Translations under genes and position numbers: made by a program
Source: an uncultured Christensenellaceae bacterium
Lineage (GTDB): Bacteria > Bacillota > Clostridia > Christensenellales > Pumilibacteraceae
Direction: 5' to 3'
Assembly (NCBI GenBank): GCA_910587805.1
Contig: CAJUNM010000023.1
Span: 1 to 25,262, forward strand
Length of the DNA stretch: 25,262 bases
Shown: in pieces, positions 1-7,713 of the stretch
How positions within the stretch are numbered: the stretch's first letter is position 1
How the letters are laid out: each line of letters begins with the position of its first letter
Notes under the pieces: generated by a model
Database searches by the model: none
What the model was told of the DNA's origin: nothing
The model's input: only the letters and a program-made list of their open reading frames with translations

Positions 1-13
1 CCCCCCCCCCCCC
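1..13. repeat. Homopolymer tract at the window edge (13 C on +, 13 G on the coding strand)
   Basis: The window opens with 13 consecutive C. On the minus strand this is a G run lying in the reading frame of the histidine kinase, directly after a normal-looking end of the ATPase domain (FWFEL). It may be a real slippage-prone tract near the 3' end of the gene, or the point at which an assembly stopped. The true length of the tract cannot be known from here. Confidence 0.6.
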
Positions 14-1484
14 GTGTTTTCAGCTCGAACCAGAACGTTGTACCCTTGCCCAGCTCGGACGTCAAGCCGTATTCCGCACCGTGCAGCTCGAGTATACTGC
101 GGCAAATAGACAAGCCTATGCCCGTCCCGACGGTGGTGCGCTTGGAATGCGCCGCACGGTAGTATCTGTCCCAAACCTTGTCAAGCTCGTCGGGCGCAAT
201 GCCTTTTCCGCGATCGGACACTTCGACGCGCGCACCGTTTTCGATACGCTTTACGCGCACGGTCACTGTCTTATCGTCGCCGCTGTAGTTGATCGCATTG
301 TTTATAAAGTTGTACAAGCACCGCGCTATGTTTTCGGAATCGCACGTTACCGTCACGCCGTCGTCTATATCGCGCACGAACTTGACGCCGTCGCGTTCCT
401 CGAAAATGCCGAACCTGCCGATGACCGTTTCCGCCGTAGCCGAAATATCCACGGGTTCGAGCTTCAGCTCGACCGCGCCGCCCTGAAGCTTCGACAGCCG
501 CAGTACGTCGTTTACAAACACGTTAAGCCTATCCGCCTCGTCGACTATGAGCGTTGCCGTTTTGACGCGTTTTTTATCGTCCACCGGCAAGTCGCGCAAA
601 AGCTCCGCCGATGCGCGGATCATTGTGAGCGGCGTGCGCAGGTCGTGAGAAACGTTCGCTATCATTTCGCGCTGTATGCTATCCACCTTGCTCATCTCGT
701 CTTTTGCGGTGTTGAGCGCGGCGGCAAGCTCGTCGTACTCGTCGCAACCGCCGCCCGAAAACACAACGGAAAAATCCCCGCTCGCGAGCTTGGTCGCGTC
801 CTTGGAAATATTAGTCAACCGCTTGGTCTGATACTTCGATAGAACCAACGACGCGATAATACTCGCGCCGATGACGAGCACCGTTCCGAACAGCATGGCG
901 ATCATGACTGTTTTCGTGCGGAAATCGAAAATCTTCGCAGGCGTGACAGCAACGAAAAACGCGTCTTTTCCCCGACCGCGATCGTCAACTTCGTGCTTAC
1001 TGCCGTACGCGAAAAACTTGCCTATCGACGTGTCTATAATATCGACGTTGCCGCCGGGCAAAAATATTTTATCTAAGTCGACGCTGCTCATGACTAACTC
1101 GAACGCTTCGTGCGACTCTTCCGCCACGTTGCCGAGCGTATCTATCGAGAAAACAAGTTCGGTCTCGTTGCCGTCATAAGTGAACACGGCAAGCGCGATC
1201 GAATCGCCGAGCGCAATATCTTTGAGCTTTGCTTTGTAAATATCGAGACTGCGATCATCGAGCGTGAACGGGAACGCCATGGATGCGGCGTGACATCTGC
1301 GTTTGAAATCGTTTTGGAAAAACGGCTGCATAACATAAAGCACGATAAAAAACAACGACCACAACAAGATGAGCAATATGAGCGAATACATAACGAAACT
1401 GAACACCGTCTGTTGCTTTATCGAATGTCTGTGCGTCCTGACCGCGCGCACCGCGCCTTTATCTTTCGGATTTACGTTTTTCAT
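1..1484 (-). CDS. Sensor histidine kinase, 3' end cut by the window edge
   Basis: Membrane-bound two-component sensor kinase that would autophosphorylate on His and pass the phosphate to a response regulator. Reading inward from the ATG at 1484 gives about 494 codons with no stop before the edge. There is a basic N-terminus, a first transmembrane helix at about residues 27-52, an extracytoplasmic sensor region of about 140 residues, a second helix at about 192-214, a HAMP-like linker, the HisKA motif SHDLRTPL with the phospho-acceptor at His280, the N-box NFINNAINYS, the G1 motif DRGKGI and the G2 motif GTGIGLSI. This is the order and spacing of PhoR/WalK-type kinases. Only a short tail should be missing. 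No response regulator gene lies upstream, so a partner may lie beyond the left edge or elsewhere. There is no Shine-Dalgarno sequence; a consensus promoter ends 6 nt before the ATG, suggesting a leaderless mRNA. The stimulus cannot be told from the sequence. Confidence 0.9.
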   Translation of the reverse strand, partial: MKNVNPKDKGAVRAVRTHRHSIKQQTVFSFVMYSLILLILLWSLFFIVLYVMQPFFQNDFKRRCHAASMAFPFTLDDRSLDIYKAKLKDIALGDSIALAVFTYDGNETELVFSIDTLGNVAEESHEAFELVMSSVDLDKIFLPGGNVDIIDTSIGKFFAYGSKHEVDDRGRGKDAFFVAVTPAKIFDFRTKTVMIAMLFGTVLVIGASIIASLVLSKYQTKRLTNISKDATKLASGDFSVVFSGGGCDEYDELAAALNTAKDEMSKVDSIQREMIANVSHDLRTPLTMIRASAELLRDLPVDDKKRVKTATLIVDEADRLNVFVNDVLRLSKLQGGAVELKLEPVDISATAETVIGRFGIFEERDGVKFVRDIDDGVTVTCDSENIARCLYNFINNAINYSGDDKTVTVRVKRIENGARVEVSDRGKGIAPDELDKVWDRYYRAAHSKRTTVGTGIGLSICRSILELHGAEYGLTSELGKGTTFWFELKTRGGG

Positions 1485-1490
1485 ATAGCA

Positions 1491-1519
1491 ATAATATCAA
1501 ATACGCCGTCTTTTGTCAA
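1491..1519 (-). promoter_or_regulatory. Sigma-A promoter of the histidine kinase gene
   Basis: TTGACA (1514-1519), a 17-bp spacer and TATTAT (1491-1496), read on the minus strand. Only 6 nt (1485-1490) separate the -10 box from the ATG, so the predicted start of transcription coincides with the A of the start codon. It lies directly after the zinc-ribbon gene's terminator, so the kinase is probably its own transcription unit. Confidence 0.75.
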
Positions 1520-1522
1520 CAA

Positions 1523-1549
1523 CAAAAAAACGACGCCGATCCGGCGTCG
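1523..1549 (-). terminator. Rho-independent terminator of the zinc-ribbon gene
   Basis: A perfect 8-bp stem (CGACGCCG / CGGCGTCG, 1531-1549) with a 3-nt loop is followed on the minus strand by a run of T (1523-1530). It starts 12 bp after the stop codon of the zinc-ribbon gene. Confidence 0.85.
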
Positions 1550-1560
1550 ATTTTTACTTG

Positions 1561-1731
1561 TCAGTCCGCGTTGCGACGGTTCGCGTTACGGCGGGCTTTA
1601 TTTGCTTTTCTGCATTCGGGGCAACGGGTAGGTTCGTGCTCGAAACCTTTCTCCGCATAAAACTCTTGCTCACCCGCAGTAAAAGTGAACTCTTTACCGC
1701 AGTCTTTGCAAGTCAATACCTTATCTGTCAT
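1561..1731 (-). CDS. Small zinc-ribbon protein (zf-trcl-like), 56 aa
   Basis: A 56-residue protein whose N-terminal part has two CXXC knuckles, CKDC at residues 8-11 and CPEC at 37-40, separated by the segment FTFTAGEQEFYAEKGF. This matches the small 'probable zinc-ribbon' family (PF13451), and the C-terminus is a basic Arg/Asn/Lys tail (residues 41-54) that could bind nucleic acid. The function of the family is not established. The start is well supported: AAGGAG lies about 8 nt before the ATG. The gene is a monocistronic unit, with a consensus sigma-A promoter about 80 bp upstream, a leader of about 75 nt, and a strong terminator just after the stop. Confidence 0.88.
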   Translation of the reverse strand: MTDKVLTCKDCGKEFTFTAGEQEFYAEKGFEHEPTRCPECRKANKARRNANRRNAD

Positions 1732-1812
1732 GGCGTTTACTCCTTATATTATTCAAGCCAAGTTGCCGCAGATCGGCTTATACCCAATCCGTACTTTTGA
1801 ACTCGTAATAAT

Positions 1813-1841
1813 AATATAACACACGTCGCGCCGTTTGTCAA
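1813..1841 (-). promoter_or_regulatory. Sigma-A promoter of the zinc-ribbon gene
   Basis: TTGACA (1836-1841), a 17-bp spacer and TATATT (1813-1818) on the minus strand. The predicted start is near 1806, giving a leader of about 75 nt before the ATG at 1731. Confidence 0.8.
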
Positions 1842-1881
1842 TCGTTTTGCTATTATAATTTTACACAAATTGCATATGCGC

Positions 1882-2211
1882 TCATCCGCGCCATTGATAC
1901 TTTTCAAGGTCGACGCGTAAATCGGTCACAGTTACGCCCTCGGCTTCGAGCAGTTCTTTCTGCGCGTCCGTACCGCCGAACGCAAAAGCGGGCGCGAGAC
2001 AGCCCGACGCGTTGACCACTCTGTGGCACGGCACGATGCCGGGTCGCGGGTTTACGTGCAACGCATTGCCGACGGCGCGCGCCGCGCCGCCTCGACCGGA
2101 AAGCCATGCGATCTGTCCGTACGTTGCCACCTTGCCTTTAGGGATATTGCATACCGCGTCGTATACTCGTTCGGCAAACGGTTTTTCGATTTTATCTCGA
2201 GACTTTTTCAT
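1882..2211 (-). CDS. MGMT-family DNA alkyl-cysteine methyltransferase domain protein
   Basis: A single-domain member of the O6-alkylguanine-DNA alkyltransferase family, which transfers alkyl groups from damaged guanine to an active-site Cys. It has the helix-turn-helix-like segment IPKGKVATYGQIA, the arginine-finger region ARAVGNAL and the active-site motif PCHRVV (Cys62 from this start). The Cys matters: the alkyltransferase-like (ATL) proteins of the same size usually have Trp there and do not react. At about 110 aa it lacks the N-terminal domain of Ogt/Ada-type enzymes. The start is uncertain. The ATG at 2211 has a weak AAGAG about 9 nt upstream, while the ATG at 2220 sits directly against that AAGAG but could be leaderless, since TATAAT lies at 2226-2231 without a good -35. 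It lies about 110 bp after the DUF3737 gene, and no terminator is seen between them. Confidence 0.88.
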   Translation of the reverse strand: MKKSRDKIEKPFAERVYDAVCNIPKGKVATYGQIAWLSGRGGAARAVGNALHVNPRPGIVPCHRVVNASGCLAPAFAFGGTDAQKELLEAEGVTVTDLRVDLEKYQWRG

Positions 2212-2235
2212 TTTGCTCATCTCTTATTATAAGGT

Positions 2236-2280
2236 TGAGATCCTTCGCTTCGCTCGTAAGCCCGCTCGTTCGGAAAGACA
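2236..2280. repeat. REP-like extragenic element
   Basis: The + strand reads GAGATCCTTCGCTTCGCTC and ends GGAAAGACA. Its layout, GAGAT-CC-TTCGCTTCGCTC followed by a GGAA(T)GACA-like end, resembles the small palindromic extragenic repeats common in many bacterial genomes. It fills much of the gap between the DUF3737 gene and the MGMT gene. A degenerate relative (GAGATTCCTCG and CTCGGAAT on the minus strand) is seen near 15108-15150. Identification as a repeat family is inferred from resemblance only. Confidence 0.35.
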
Positions 2281-2328
2281 AAAAGAAAATCGGCTTTATC
2301 GTTGATACTCTCTTTTGTCACTCCGAGT

Positions 2329-3165
2329 TTACGCAATCGGCAGTATTATTCTGCCTTTCGCTTTAGGATCGTCGCGAATTACTTCGCCCACGCTCGACAC
2401 GATTATTTTTCCGCCGTACGGGTTTTTGATACTGACTATAGGCGAGATAAGCGTCGCGTCCACAATCGACCGCTCGAACGCGAGATCGGTATCTATCATT
2501 TTGCAATCCGTAAGTTTAAGTCCGTCGCAGTAGCATAACGGCTGCGTGCCTATGATCGTACAGTTTTCAAACGTAACGTTTTTGCTGTACCATGCGAGAT
2601 ACTCGCCCTTGACGATACTGTTTTTGACCGTTACGTTTTCGGCGTGCCAGAACGCGTCTTTCGTGTCGAAGTCGCAGCCGTCGAACACGGCGTTTTCGAC
2701 GTACTGAAACGAATACTTGCCTTTGAACTTCAGTCCGCGCGCTTTGATATTGCTCGCGCGCATGGCAAAGTACACGCTTTCCGCGCAAGTATCGTAAAGT
2801 TCAAGCCCGTCTGTCGACCACCCGAACTCGGGCGAATTTATATCGCAGTCATAAAGCCGCACGTTTTTACATTCGCGCACGGCTTTTATGCCGTGCATTT
2901 TTACGTTTTTTGCCGTCACGTTTTGCGTGTACCACAGCGCGGCACGGCAACGCTCGGTCATTTCGCAGTTTTCGAGTTCGACCGATTCGTCGTGCCACAA
3001 CGGATAGCGCAGATCGAAAAAGCAATCTTTTGCCTTTACTGCGCCGCATTCCTTGAGCGCGCTTTCTCCGTCCGCACCGCCCGCTATTTTACAGTTTACT
3101 ATCTCTATATCGGCAAGACCGTACAGCGCGCGTTCCTCATCGAAATTTTTTCCTTCGATCCTCAT
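2329..3165 (-). CDS. DUF3737 family protein (right-handed beta-helix-like repeats)
   Basis: A 278-residue protein matching the DUF3737 family in length and overall pattern. Most of it is made of short imperfect repeats of the form 'N-V-x-x-x-N/D-C-x-x' (for example VELENCEM, VRLYDCDI, VTVKNSIV, VTFENCTI), the periodicity of a parallel beta-helix like that of pectate lyases and pentapeptide-type proteins. No signal peptide or transmembrane segment is visible, so it is probably cytoplasmic. The molecular function of the family is unknown. The start at ATG 3165 has GGAGAG 6 nt upstream, and the gene follows the exchanger gene by only 22 bp, so it is most likely the fifth gene of the metG operon. 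Confidence 0.85.
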   Translation of the reverse strand: MRIEGKNFDEERALYGLADIEIVNCKIAGGADGESALKECGAVKAKDCFFDLRYPLWHDESVELENCEMTERCRAALWYTQNVTAKNVKMHGIKAVRECKNVRLYDCDINSPEFGWSTDGLELYDTCAESVYFAMRASNIKARGLKFKGKYSFQYVENAVFDGCDFDTKDAFWHAENVTVKNSIVKGEYLAWYSKNVTFENCTIIGTQPLCYCDGLKLTDCKMIDTDLAFERSIVDATLISPIVSIKNPYGGKIIVSSVGEVIRDDPKAKGRIILPIA

Positions 3166-3187
3166 GTTCTCTCCGTCAGAAGTTTTT

Positions 3188-4204
3188 CTATGACAAATAC
3201 GGTATGACTATAACTCCCGTAGCGATCAACAAATACAGCACGTACATTATCGGCATTGTAAGGTTGAGCGTTTGCACGCCGAGCATAGTGCCGACAGACT
3301 GTTTCTTTTTGTTCTTTACGAGCATCATCGAAAGCATAGCGAGCGCAGCCGCCGCGCCGAGCACGAGCAGCGTTACCGAATCGGTATTGCGCGCGTAAAT
3401 ATCCGTTTCGCCGGGCATGAACGATACCATGTCCGCCACGAACAATATCATAAAGTTGAATATATTGGATCCTATTATATTCCCCGCCGCCGCGTCGAAA
3501 TTCTTGCGCAGGCAAAGCGTCGACGACGAGATAAGCTCGGGCAAGCTCGTAGCCACGCCCAAGAACAGCGCGCCCGCGAACGACGCGCCGAGCCGAAGCT
3601 TTTCCGCGATCATATCGGTCAGATACGTCATACCGATAGACGCGCCGATAAGCACTGCCGCGCATATAACGAACCTGACGACGGCTTGCTTGAGCGTGAG
3701 CTTGTCCTCTCCGCTCTCGCCGCCGTCGGCGGCTTTGGGCATTTTGTATACGTACAGCGCGTACAGCACGAATATGGCGAGCGACACGCCGCTGTACCAA
3801 GCTATTTTAAGATAGTCGCCGAGATACAAAGCTACCGCCACCAGACCGTACATGCCGAGCAGCACTATGAGCGCGACGTAATAATATTTTTGAAAACGCG
3901 CGTCCTTCAAGCCCTTAAAAAACACGAGCAGCATAACGCCGAAAAACGCGCAATTGATAAGGTCCGAGCCGAGGATATTCCCGATTATCATGGAATTTTC
4001 ATTGACTATCCAAATGGACGAGACCGACGTAAAAAGTTCGGGCAAGCTCGTTACGGCGGCGAGCAGCACTCCGCCTATGAACGCGCCCGAAATATTGCTC
4101 TTTTTGTCCATAACGTCCACGTACTTGCCGAGCTTGATAGACAGGAACACAACAAGAGCTACCAACGCGACGTAACCGACGTAAATAAGCCAATCCATAC
4201 CCAA
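3188..4204 (-). CDS. Calcium/sodium antiporter of the CaCA family (YrbG-like)
   Basis: Integral membrane cation exchanger of 338 aa with about ten hydrophobic segments. Both alpha-repeats are intact: residues 40-56 contain GGVLLAAVTSLPE with GNILGSD at 75-81, and the second copy has GVATSLPE ending at 223 with GNIIGSN at 241-247. The paired SLPE and GN-x-x-GS(D/N) motifs form the ion-binding centre in this family. A hydrophilic loop (about 155-172) separates the halves, as expected of inverted-topology repeats. It probably expels Ca2+ in exchange for Na+ or H+; the exact ions cannot be read from the sequence. The start is TTG at 4202-4204: AGGAG lies 8 nt before it and 14 nt before the in-frame ATG at 4198. 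The ribosome binding site overlaps the stop codon of the upstream radical SAM gene, so translation may be coupled. Confidence 0.92.
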   Translation of the reverse strand: MGMDWLIYVGYVALVALVVFLSIKLGKYVDVMDKKSNISGAFIGGVLLAAVTSLPELFTSVSSIWIVNENSMIIGNILGSDLINCAFFGVMLLVFFKGLKDARFQKYYYVALIVLLGMYGLVAVALYLGDYLKIAWYSGVSLAIFVLYALYVYKMPKAADGGESGEDKLTLKQAVVRFVICAAVLIGASIGMTYLTDMIAEKLRLGASFAGALFLGVATSLPELISSSTLCLRKNFDAAAGNIIGSNIFNFMILFVADMVSFMPGETDIYARNTDSVTLLVLGAAAALAMLSMMLVKNKKKQSVGTMLGVQTLNLTMPIMYVLYLLIATGVIVIPYLS

Positions 4205-4215
4205 ACGAAATTCTC

Positions 4216-4827
4216 CTATCCGTTGTAATTATCCGCGACGTATTCCCGCACGCGCAGCGGTATCTTATGTTCTTCGGCGAGCGCGCGGCATTTTTCTATG
4301 CGCTCTTTCCCTATCGTATCCACTACCGTAAATACGGTGTTTATGCCCGCGGCTTTGCAATCGTCGGCAAACCCGAGCACGTGAGCGAACGCGTCCGCGC
4401 CCAGCTTCGAGCGCGTAACCGCGAAATAGCTTTGCGCATCCGCCTCGTTGAGCGATACCGACACCGTGTCGAACACGGTAAGCTCGGGCGCGATATTCCT
4501 ATCGGCGACAGCGCTGCCCAATCCGTTGGTGTTAAGCCGCAGCGCGTAGCCGCGGGCTTTGAAACGCTTTGCACATTCGGTCAAAAGCTCGAGTTCCTCG
4601 GTAGGCTCGCCGTAACCGCAAAACACGATCTCGCTCGATACAAGCTTGTCCTCGAGCGCGGCGAACGCGCGCATCACGTCGTCCGCAGTCGGCGTTTTGT
4701 CCAGCCACAGCGGAACGCCCGCCACGCCGTCGCCCGTATTGCGGATACAGAACGCACATGCGTTGTGACATTTATTGGTAATGTTGACGTATGCTTTACC
4801 GTCGAGAATATAAACGTAATTGTTCAT
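4216..4827 (-). CDS. TatD-associated radical SAM protein
   Basis: A small (203 aa) radical S-adenosylmethionine enzyme. The [4Fe-4S] cluster motif is CHNACAFC (Cys20-X3-Cys24-X2-Cys27), followed by GYGEPT (SAM-binding GGE-like motif) and a Rossmann-like TIM-barrel pattern (LRLNTNG, DTVSVSLN). Size, motif context and position directly after tatD fit the family described as 'radical SAM protein, TatD family-associated' (TIGR04038), whose substrate is not known. The ATG at 4827 was chosen over a GTG at 4833 because AGGTG lies 8 nt before the ATG but only 2 nt before the GTG. It lies 11 bp after tatD and 11 bp before the exchanger, inside the metG operon. Confidence 0.9.
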   Translation of the reverse strand: MNNYVYILDGKAYVNITNKCHNACAFCIRNTGDGVAGVPLWLDKTPTADDVMRAFAALEDKLVSSEIVFCGYGEPTEELELLTECAKRFKARGYALRLNTNGLGSAVADRNIAPELTVFDTVSVSLNEADAQSYFAVTRSKLGADAFAHVLGFADDCKAAGINTVFTVVDTIGKERIEKCRALAEEHKIPLRVREYVADNYNG

Positions 4828-4838
4828 TGACACAGCAC

Positions 4839-5603
4839 CTATTTCATTTTGTAAAACAGCCGTTTCGCGTTATCTGCGGTGATCCGCTCGATCTCCTCGG
4901 GCGATACGCCTTTTATCTCGGCGAGCTTGTCGCGAACGTACGCTACGTTCTTGGGATAATTGGTTTGACCGATACAGTGCGACGGGGAAAGATACGGCGC
5001 GTCGGTCTCTATAAGCAGTCTGTCGAGCGGCGCGTGCGCGGCGGCGGCAATGAGATTTTTGGAATTGTTGTACGTCAGTTTGCCGCCGAACGCCAAGTAT
5101 AAGCCCTTTTTCAAGCATATCTCGGCGGTCTCGGTCGAGCCTGAAAAACAATGCATAACTCCGCTTTGAGGAAACTCCGCCGAGCGCAAGAACTCGGTAA
5201 AATCGCCCGTCGCCTCGCGAACGTGGAATACGATCGGGAGCTTGACCTCGCGCGCAAGCTCGTACTGTTTATACATCGCCTTTATCTGCGCGTCGCGGTC
5301 GAATTCGTCATGGTGGTAATCAAGCCCGAACTCGCCCACCGCGACCACCTTGTCGTCCGCCGCGAGCTTGCGCAATGCGTCGAGCGTTTCGTCGGTGACG
5401 GTTTCGGGATAATACGGGTGCACGCCGACCGCCGCGTAAATGCGCGGATCGAGATGCGCCGCTTCCACCGCCGCGAGCGACGTCGGCAGATCGCACCCTA
5501 TCGTTACGATAATACCGAGTCCGTCGGCGGTCATAGTATCTATTATGTTTTGCGCGCCGCCGAAAACTTCCTCGGTTATGTGCGCGTGCGTATCCGTCAG
5601 CAT
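4839..5603 (-). CDS. tatD: TatD family metal-dependent deoxyribonuclease
   Basis: A 254-residue cytoplasmic TIM-barrel hydrolase. All metal ligands of the family are present: HAH at residues 6-8, Glu91 in GEFGLDYH, His127 in VFHVRE, His151 in MHCFSGS and Asp201 in ETDAPYLSP. Family members act as 3'-5' DNases and in quality control; the physiological substrate here is not known. The start at ATG 5603 begins MLTDTHAH, overlaps the metG stop (ATGCTGA) and has GGGAGAG just upstream. The frame stays open further upstream into metG, but those residues are an Arg-rich shadow and not part of the family. The metG-tatD pairing is a classic Firmicute arrangement. Confidence 0.95.
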   Translation of the reverse strand: MLTDTHAHITEEVFGGAQNIIDTMTADGLGIIVTIGCDLPTSLAAVEAAHLDPRIYAAVGVHPYYPETVTDETLDALRKLAADDKVVAVGEFGLDYHHDEFDRDAQIKAMYKQYELAREVKLPIVFHVREATGDFTEFLRSAEFPQSGVMHCFSGSTETAEICLKKGLYLAFGGKLTYNNSKNLIAAAAHAPLDRLLIETDAPYLSPSHCIGQTNYPKNVAYVRDKLAEIKGVSPEEIERITADNAKRLFYKMK

Positions 5604-7579
5604 ATCCGCTCTCCCGCGTCGCCGACGGGCTTTACGAGCCGCGGCAGTCCGTCTACGGTCGAACACAACAGCATGCCTTCCGACACGATCCCGCACAGTT
5701 TGGCGGGCTTGAGATTTGCGACGAGAACCGCCTTCTGCCCGACGAGTTCACTCGGCGCGTATGCGTGAGCGATCCCCGAAACGACCGTGCGCCGACGCGT
5801 TCCGTCAAACACCGTCAGCTTGAGCAGTTTATTCGATTTTTCCACTTTTACGCATTCTTCGATATCCGCAACGAGCAGTTCCGTCTCGAAAAATTTATCT
5901 ATGCTTATTTCTTGCACCGTTTCTTTTTCCTCTTTAGCGTCCGATTTTTTATTATCGGCTTTTTTCTCTTTGTTAGGCTTTTCGGATTTTTCTCCGCCGC
6001 TTGTTTCGGCGGCTATCTTTTCAAGCTCCGCGAGTTCCTTTTTGATGTCGAGTCTATTGAGTATCGGCTCGATCTCGTGCGTGGCATACTTTTCCGCCGC
6101 GCCGTATTCGCACTTGTCAAACCCGATCGGAACGGGAATTCCGAGTCCGTCGAATATCTTTTTCGGATACACGGTGAGGAACGGCAACAACAGGTTGGCG
6201 CACACTCTGATCGCTTCCAACAAATTGTATATAACGGCGTTGAGCCGCACGGTCTCGCCCGATTTGAACAGCGCCCAAGGCTTGTTGGCGTCTATATATT
6301 TGTTCGCTTTGTCTATTACGCCGAATATGCGTTCGAGCGCTTTGCCCAACAACGGCTTATCCATATCGGCGCGCACCGACGGCAGCAGCGCGTCGACAGC
6401 CGCAACGAAATCCTTATCTTCGTCCGCGAGCGCGGGCTTAGTCACCTTGCCGTCGAAGTACTGACGGCTCATGGCGAGCGTACGCCGCACGAGGTTGCCG
6501 AGATCGTTTACGAGATCGTTGTTTATCGCGGATAGCAGAGATTCGTTGGTATATACGCTGTCGTCGCCGAACGGCATAGACGAGAGCAGATAGTACCGCA
6601 GCGCGTCCACGCCGTAGCGGTCGGTGAGAATGAACGGATCCACGACGTTCCCTTTCGACTTGCTCATCTTATCGCCGTCGAGAGTTATCCAGCCGTGACC
6701 GTATACGCGTTTGGGCAGCGGCAGTTCGAGCGCCATCAATATCGCGGGCCACACTATCGAGTGGAAACGCACTATTTCCTTAGCCATTACGTGCATATCG
6801 CACGGCCAGTATTTATCGAATTTTTCGCCTTTTTTACCCTTTTCGCCGTAGCCGAGCGCGGTTATATAATTGGGCAGCGCGTCTATCCACACGTAGATAA
6901 CGTGCTTGGGATCGAACGGAACTTTTATGCCCCAATCGAACGACGTGCGCGTGACCGCGAGATCGGAAAGCCCTTTATCGATAAAGTTGTTGACCATTTC
7001 TTTGACGCGCGATTCGGGCTGTAAAAAATCGGTCTCCGTGAGCAGTTTGCGCAAACGGTCGGCATACTTGCTCAATCGGAAAAAATAGCACTCCTCTTTG
7101 GTCTCTTTCACTTCTCTGCCGCAATCGGGGCACTTGCCGTCTACAAGCTGCGACTCCGTCCAAAACGACTCGCACGGCTCGCAATACTTTCCGACGTATT
7201 CCGATTTGTAAATATCGCCTTTTTCGTACAGCTCGGTAAAAATATCCGCGATGGCTTTTTCGTGCTCGGGATCGGTCGTGCGGATGAAACCGTCGTTGCT
7301 TATGTCCATACGCGTCCACAGCGCTTTTATGCGGTCGGCAAGCCCGTCGACAAACGCTTGCGGCTTTAATCCGCGTTCCGCAGCCGCTTGCTGTACTTTT
7401 TGCCCGTGCTCGTCCGTGCCCGTCAGATAGTGCACGTCAAACCCGTCCATGCGTTTGAACCGCGCGATCGCATCGCAACAAACCGTGGTGTAGCAATGCC
7501 CGATGTGTAACGCGCCGCTCGCATAATAAATGGGCGTAGTGATGTAAAACGTCTTTTTGCTCTTAGCTTTGCAAGCCAT
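5597..7579 (-). CDS. metG: Methionyl-tRNA synthetase with C-terminal tRNA-binding domain
   Basis: Cytoplasmic class I aminoacyl-tRNA synthetase that charges tRNA-Met. The 660-residue protein has the HIGH motif at 25-28, zinc-knuckle cysteines at 133/136 and 150/153, and KMSKS at 304-308. The alpha-helical anticodon-binding domain (about 340-510) carries the expected KPWALFK segment. A Lys/Glu-rich low-complexity linker (about 522-556) leads to an OB-fold EMAPII/Trbp111-like domain at about 560-645 (VSGIAHAY, GQKAVLVANLKPAKL, SEGMLL). This is the long MetG form found in Bacilli and Clostridia. The ATG at 7579 has AGAGG 5 nt upstream. It is the first gene of a five- or six-gene operon, and the mRNA leader is only about 32 nt, too short for a T-box or SAM riboswitch. 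Confidence 0.97.
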   Translation of the reverse strand: MACKAKSKKTFYITTPIYYASGALHIGHCYTTVCCDAIARFKRMDGFDVHYLTGTDEHGQKVQQAAAERGLKPQAFVDGLADRIKALWTRMDISNDGFIRTTDPEHEKAIADIFTELYEKGDIYKSEYVGKYCEPCESFWTESQLVDGKCPDCGREVKETKEECYFFRLSKYADRLRKLLTETDFLQPESRVKEMVNNFIDKGLSDLAVTRTSFDWGIKVPFDPKHVIYVWIDALPNYITALGYGEKGKKGEKFDKYWPCDMHVMAKEIVRFHSIVWPAILMALELPLPKRVYGHGWITLDGDKMSKSKGNVVDPFILTDRYGVDALRYYLLSSMPFGDDSVYTNESLLSAINNDLVNDLGNLVRRTLAMSRQYFDGKVTKPALADEDKDFVAAVDALLPSVRADMDKPLLGKALERIFGVIDKANKYIDANKPWALFKSGETVRLNAVIYNLLEAIRVCANLLLPFLTVYPKKIFDGLGIPVPIGFDKCEYGAAEKYATHEIEPILNRLDIKKELAELEKIAAETSGGEKSEKPNKEKKADNKKSDAKEEKETVQEISIDKFFETELLVADIEECVKVEKSNKLLKLTVFDGTRRRTVVSGIAHAYAPSELVGQKAVLVANLKPAKLCGIVSEGMLLCSTVDGLPRLVKPVGDAGERIC

Positions 7580-7617
7580 GTCGACCTCTGTTTTTTCGGT
7601 TTTGTTTTAATTTATAT

Positions 7618-7646
7618 ATTATATACTTTTCTTTCGGAATTGTAAA
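7618..7646 (-). promoter_or_regulatory. Sigma-A promoter of the metG operon
   Basis: TTTACA (7641-7646), a 17-bp spacer and TATAAT (7618-7623) on the minus strand. The predicted start is near 7611, 32 nt before the metG ATG. It diverges from the plus-strand hypothetical gene at 7714, for which I could not find an equally clear promoter. Confidence 0.8.
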
Positions 7647-7713
7647 GCGAATTTTTTTACATCATGTATAAAACGCCGCATATCCGCTCAAACTGTATAC
7701 AAGGGAAAAAATC

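Noticed and set aside
3272..4228. 318-aa plus-strand frame
   Set aside because: Antisense shadow of the Ca2+/Na+ exchanger, whose ion-binding motifs are intact on the minus strand.
4839..5696. Longer 285-aa TatD with an Arg-rich N-terminus
   Set aside because: The extra residues lie in an alternative frame of metG; the family start MLTDTHAH has its own ribosome binding site at 5603.
7580..7617. T-box or SAM riboswitch in front of metG
   Set aside because: The promoter leaves a leader of only about 32 nt, with no room for such an RNA.
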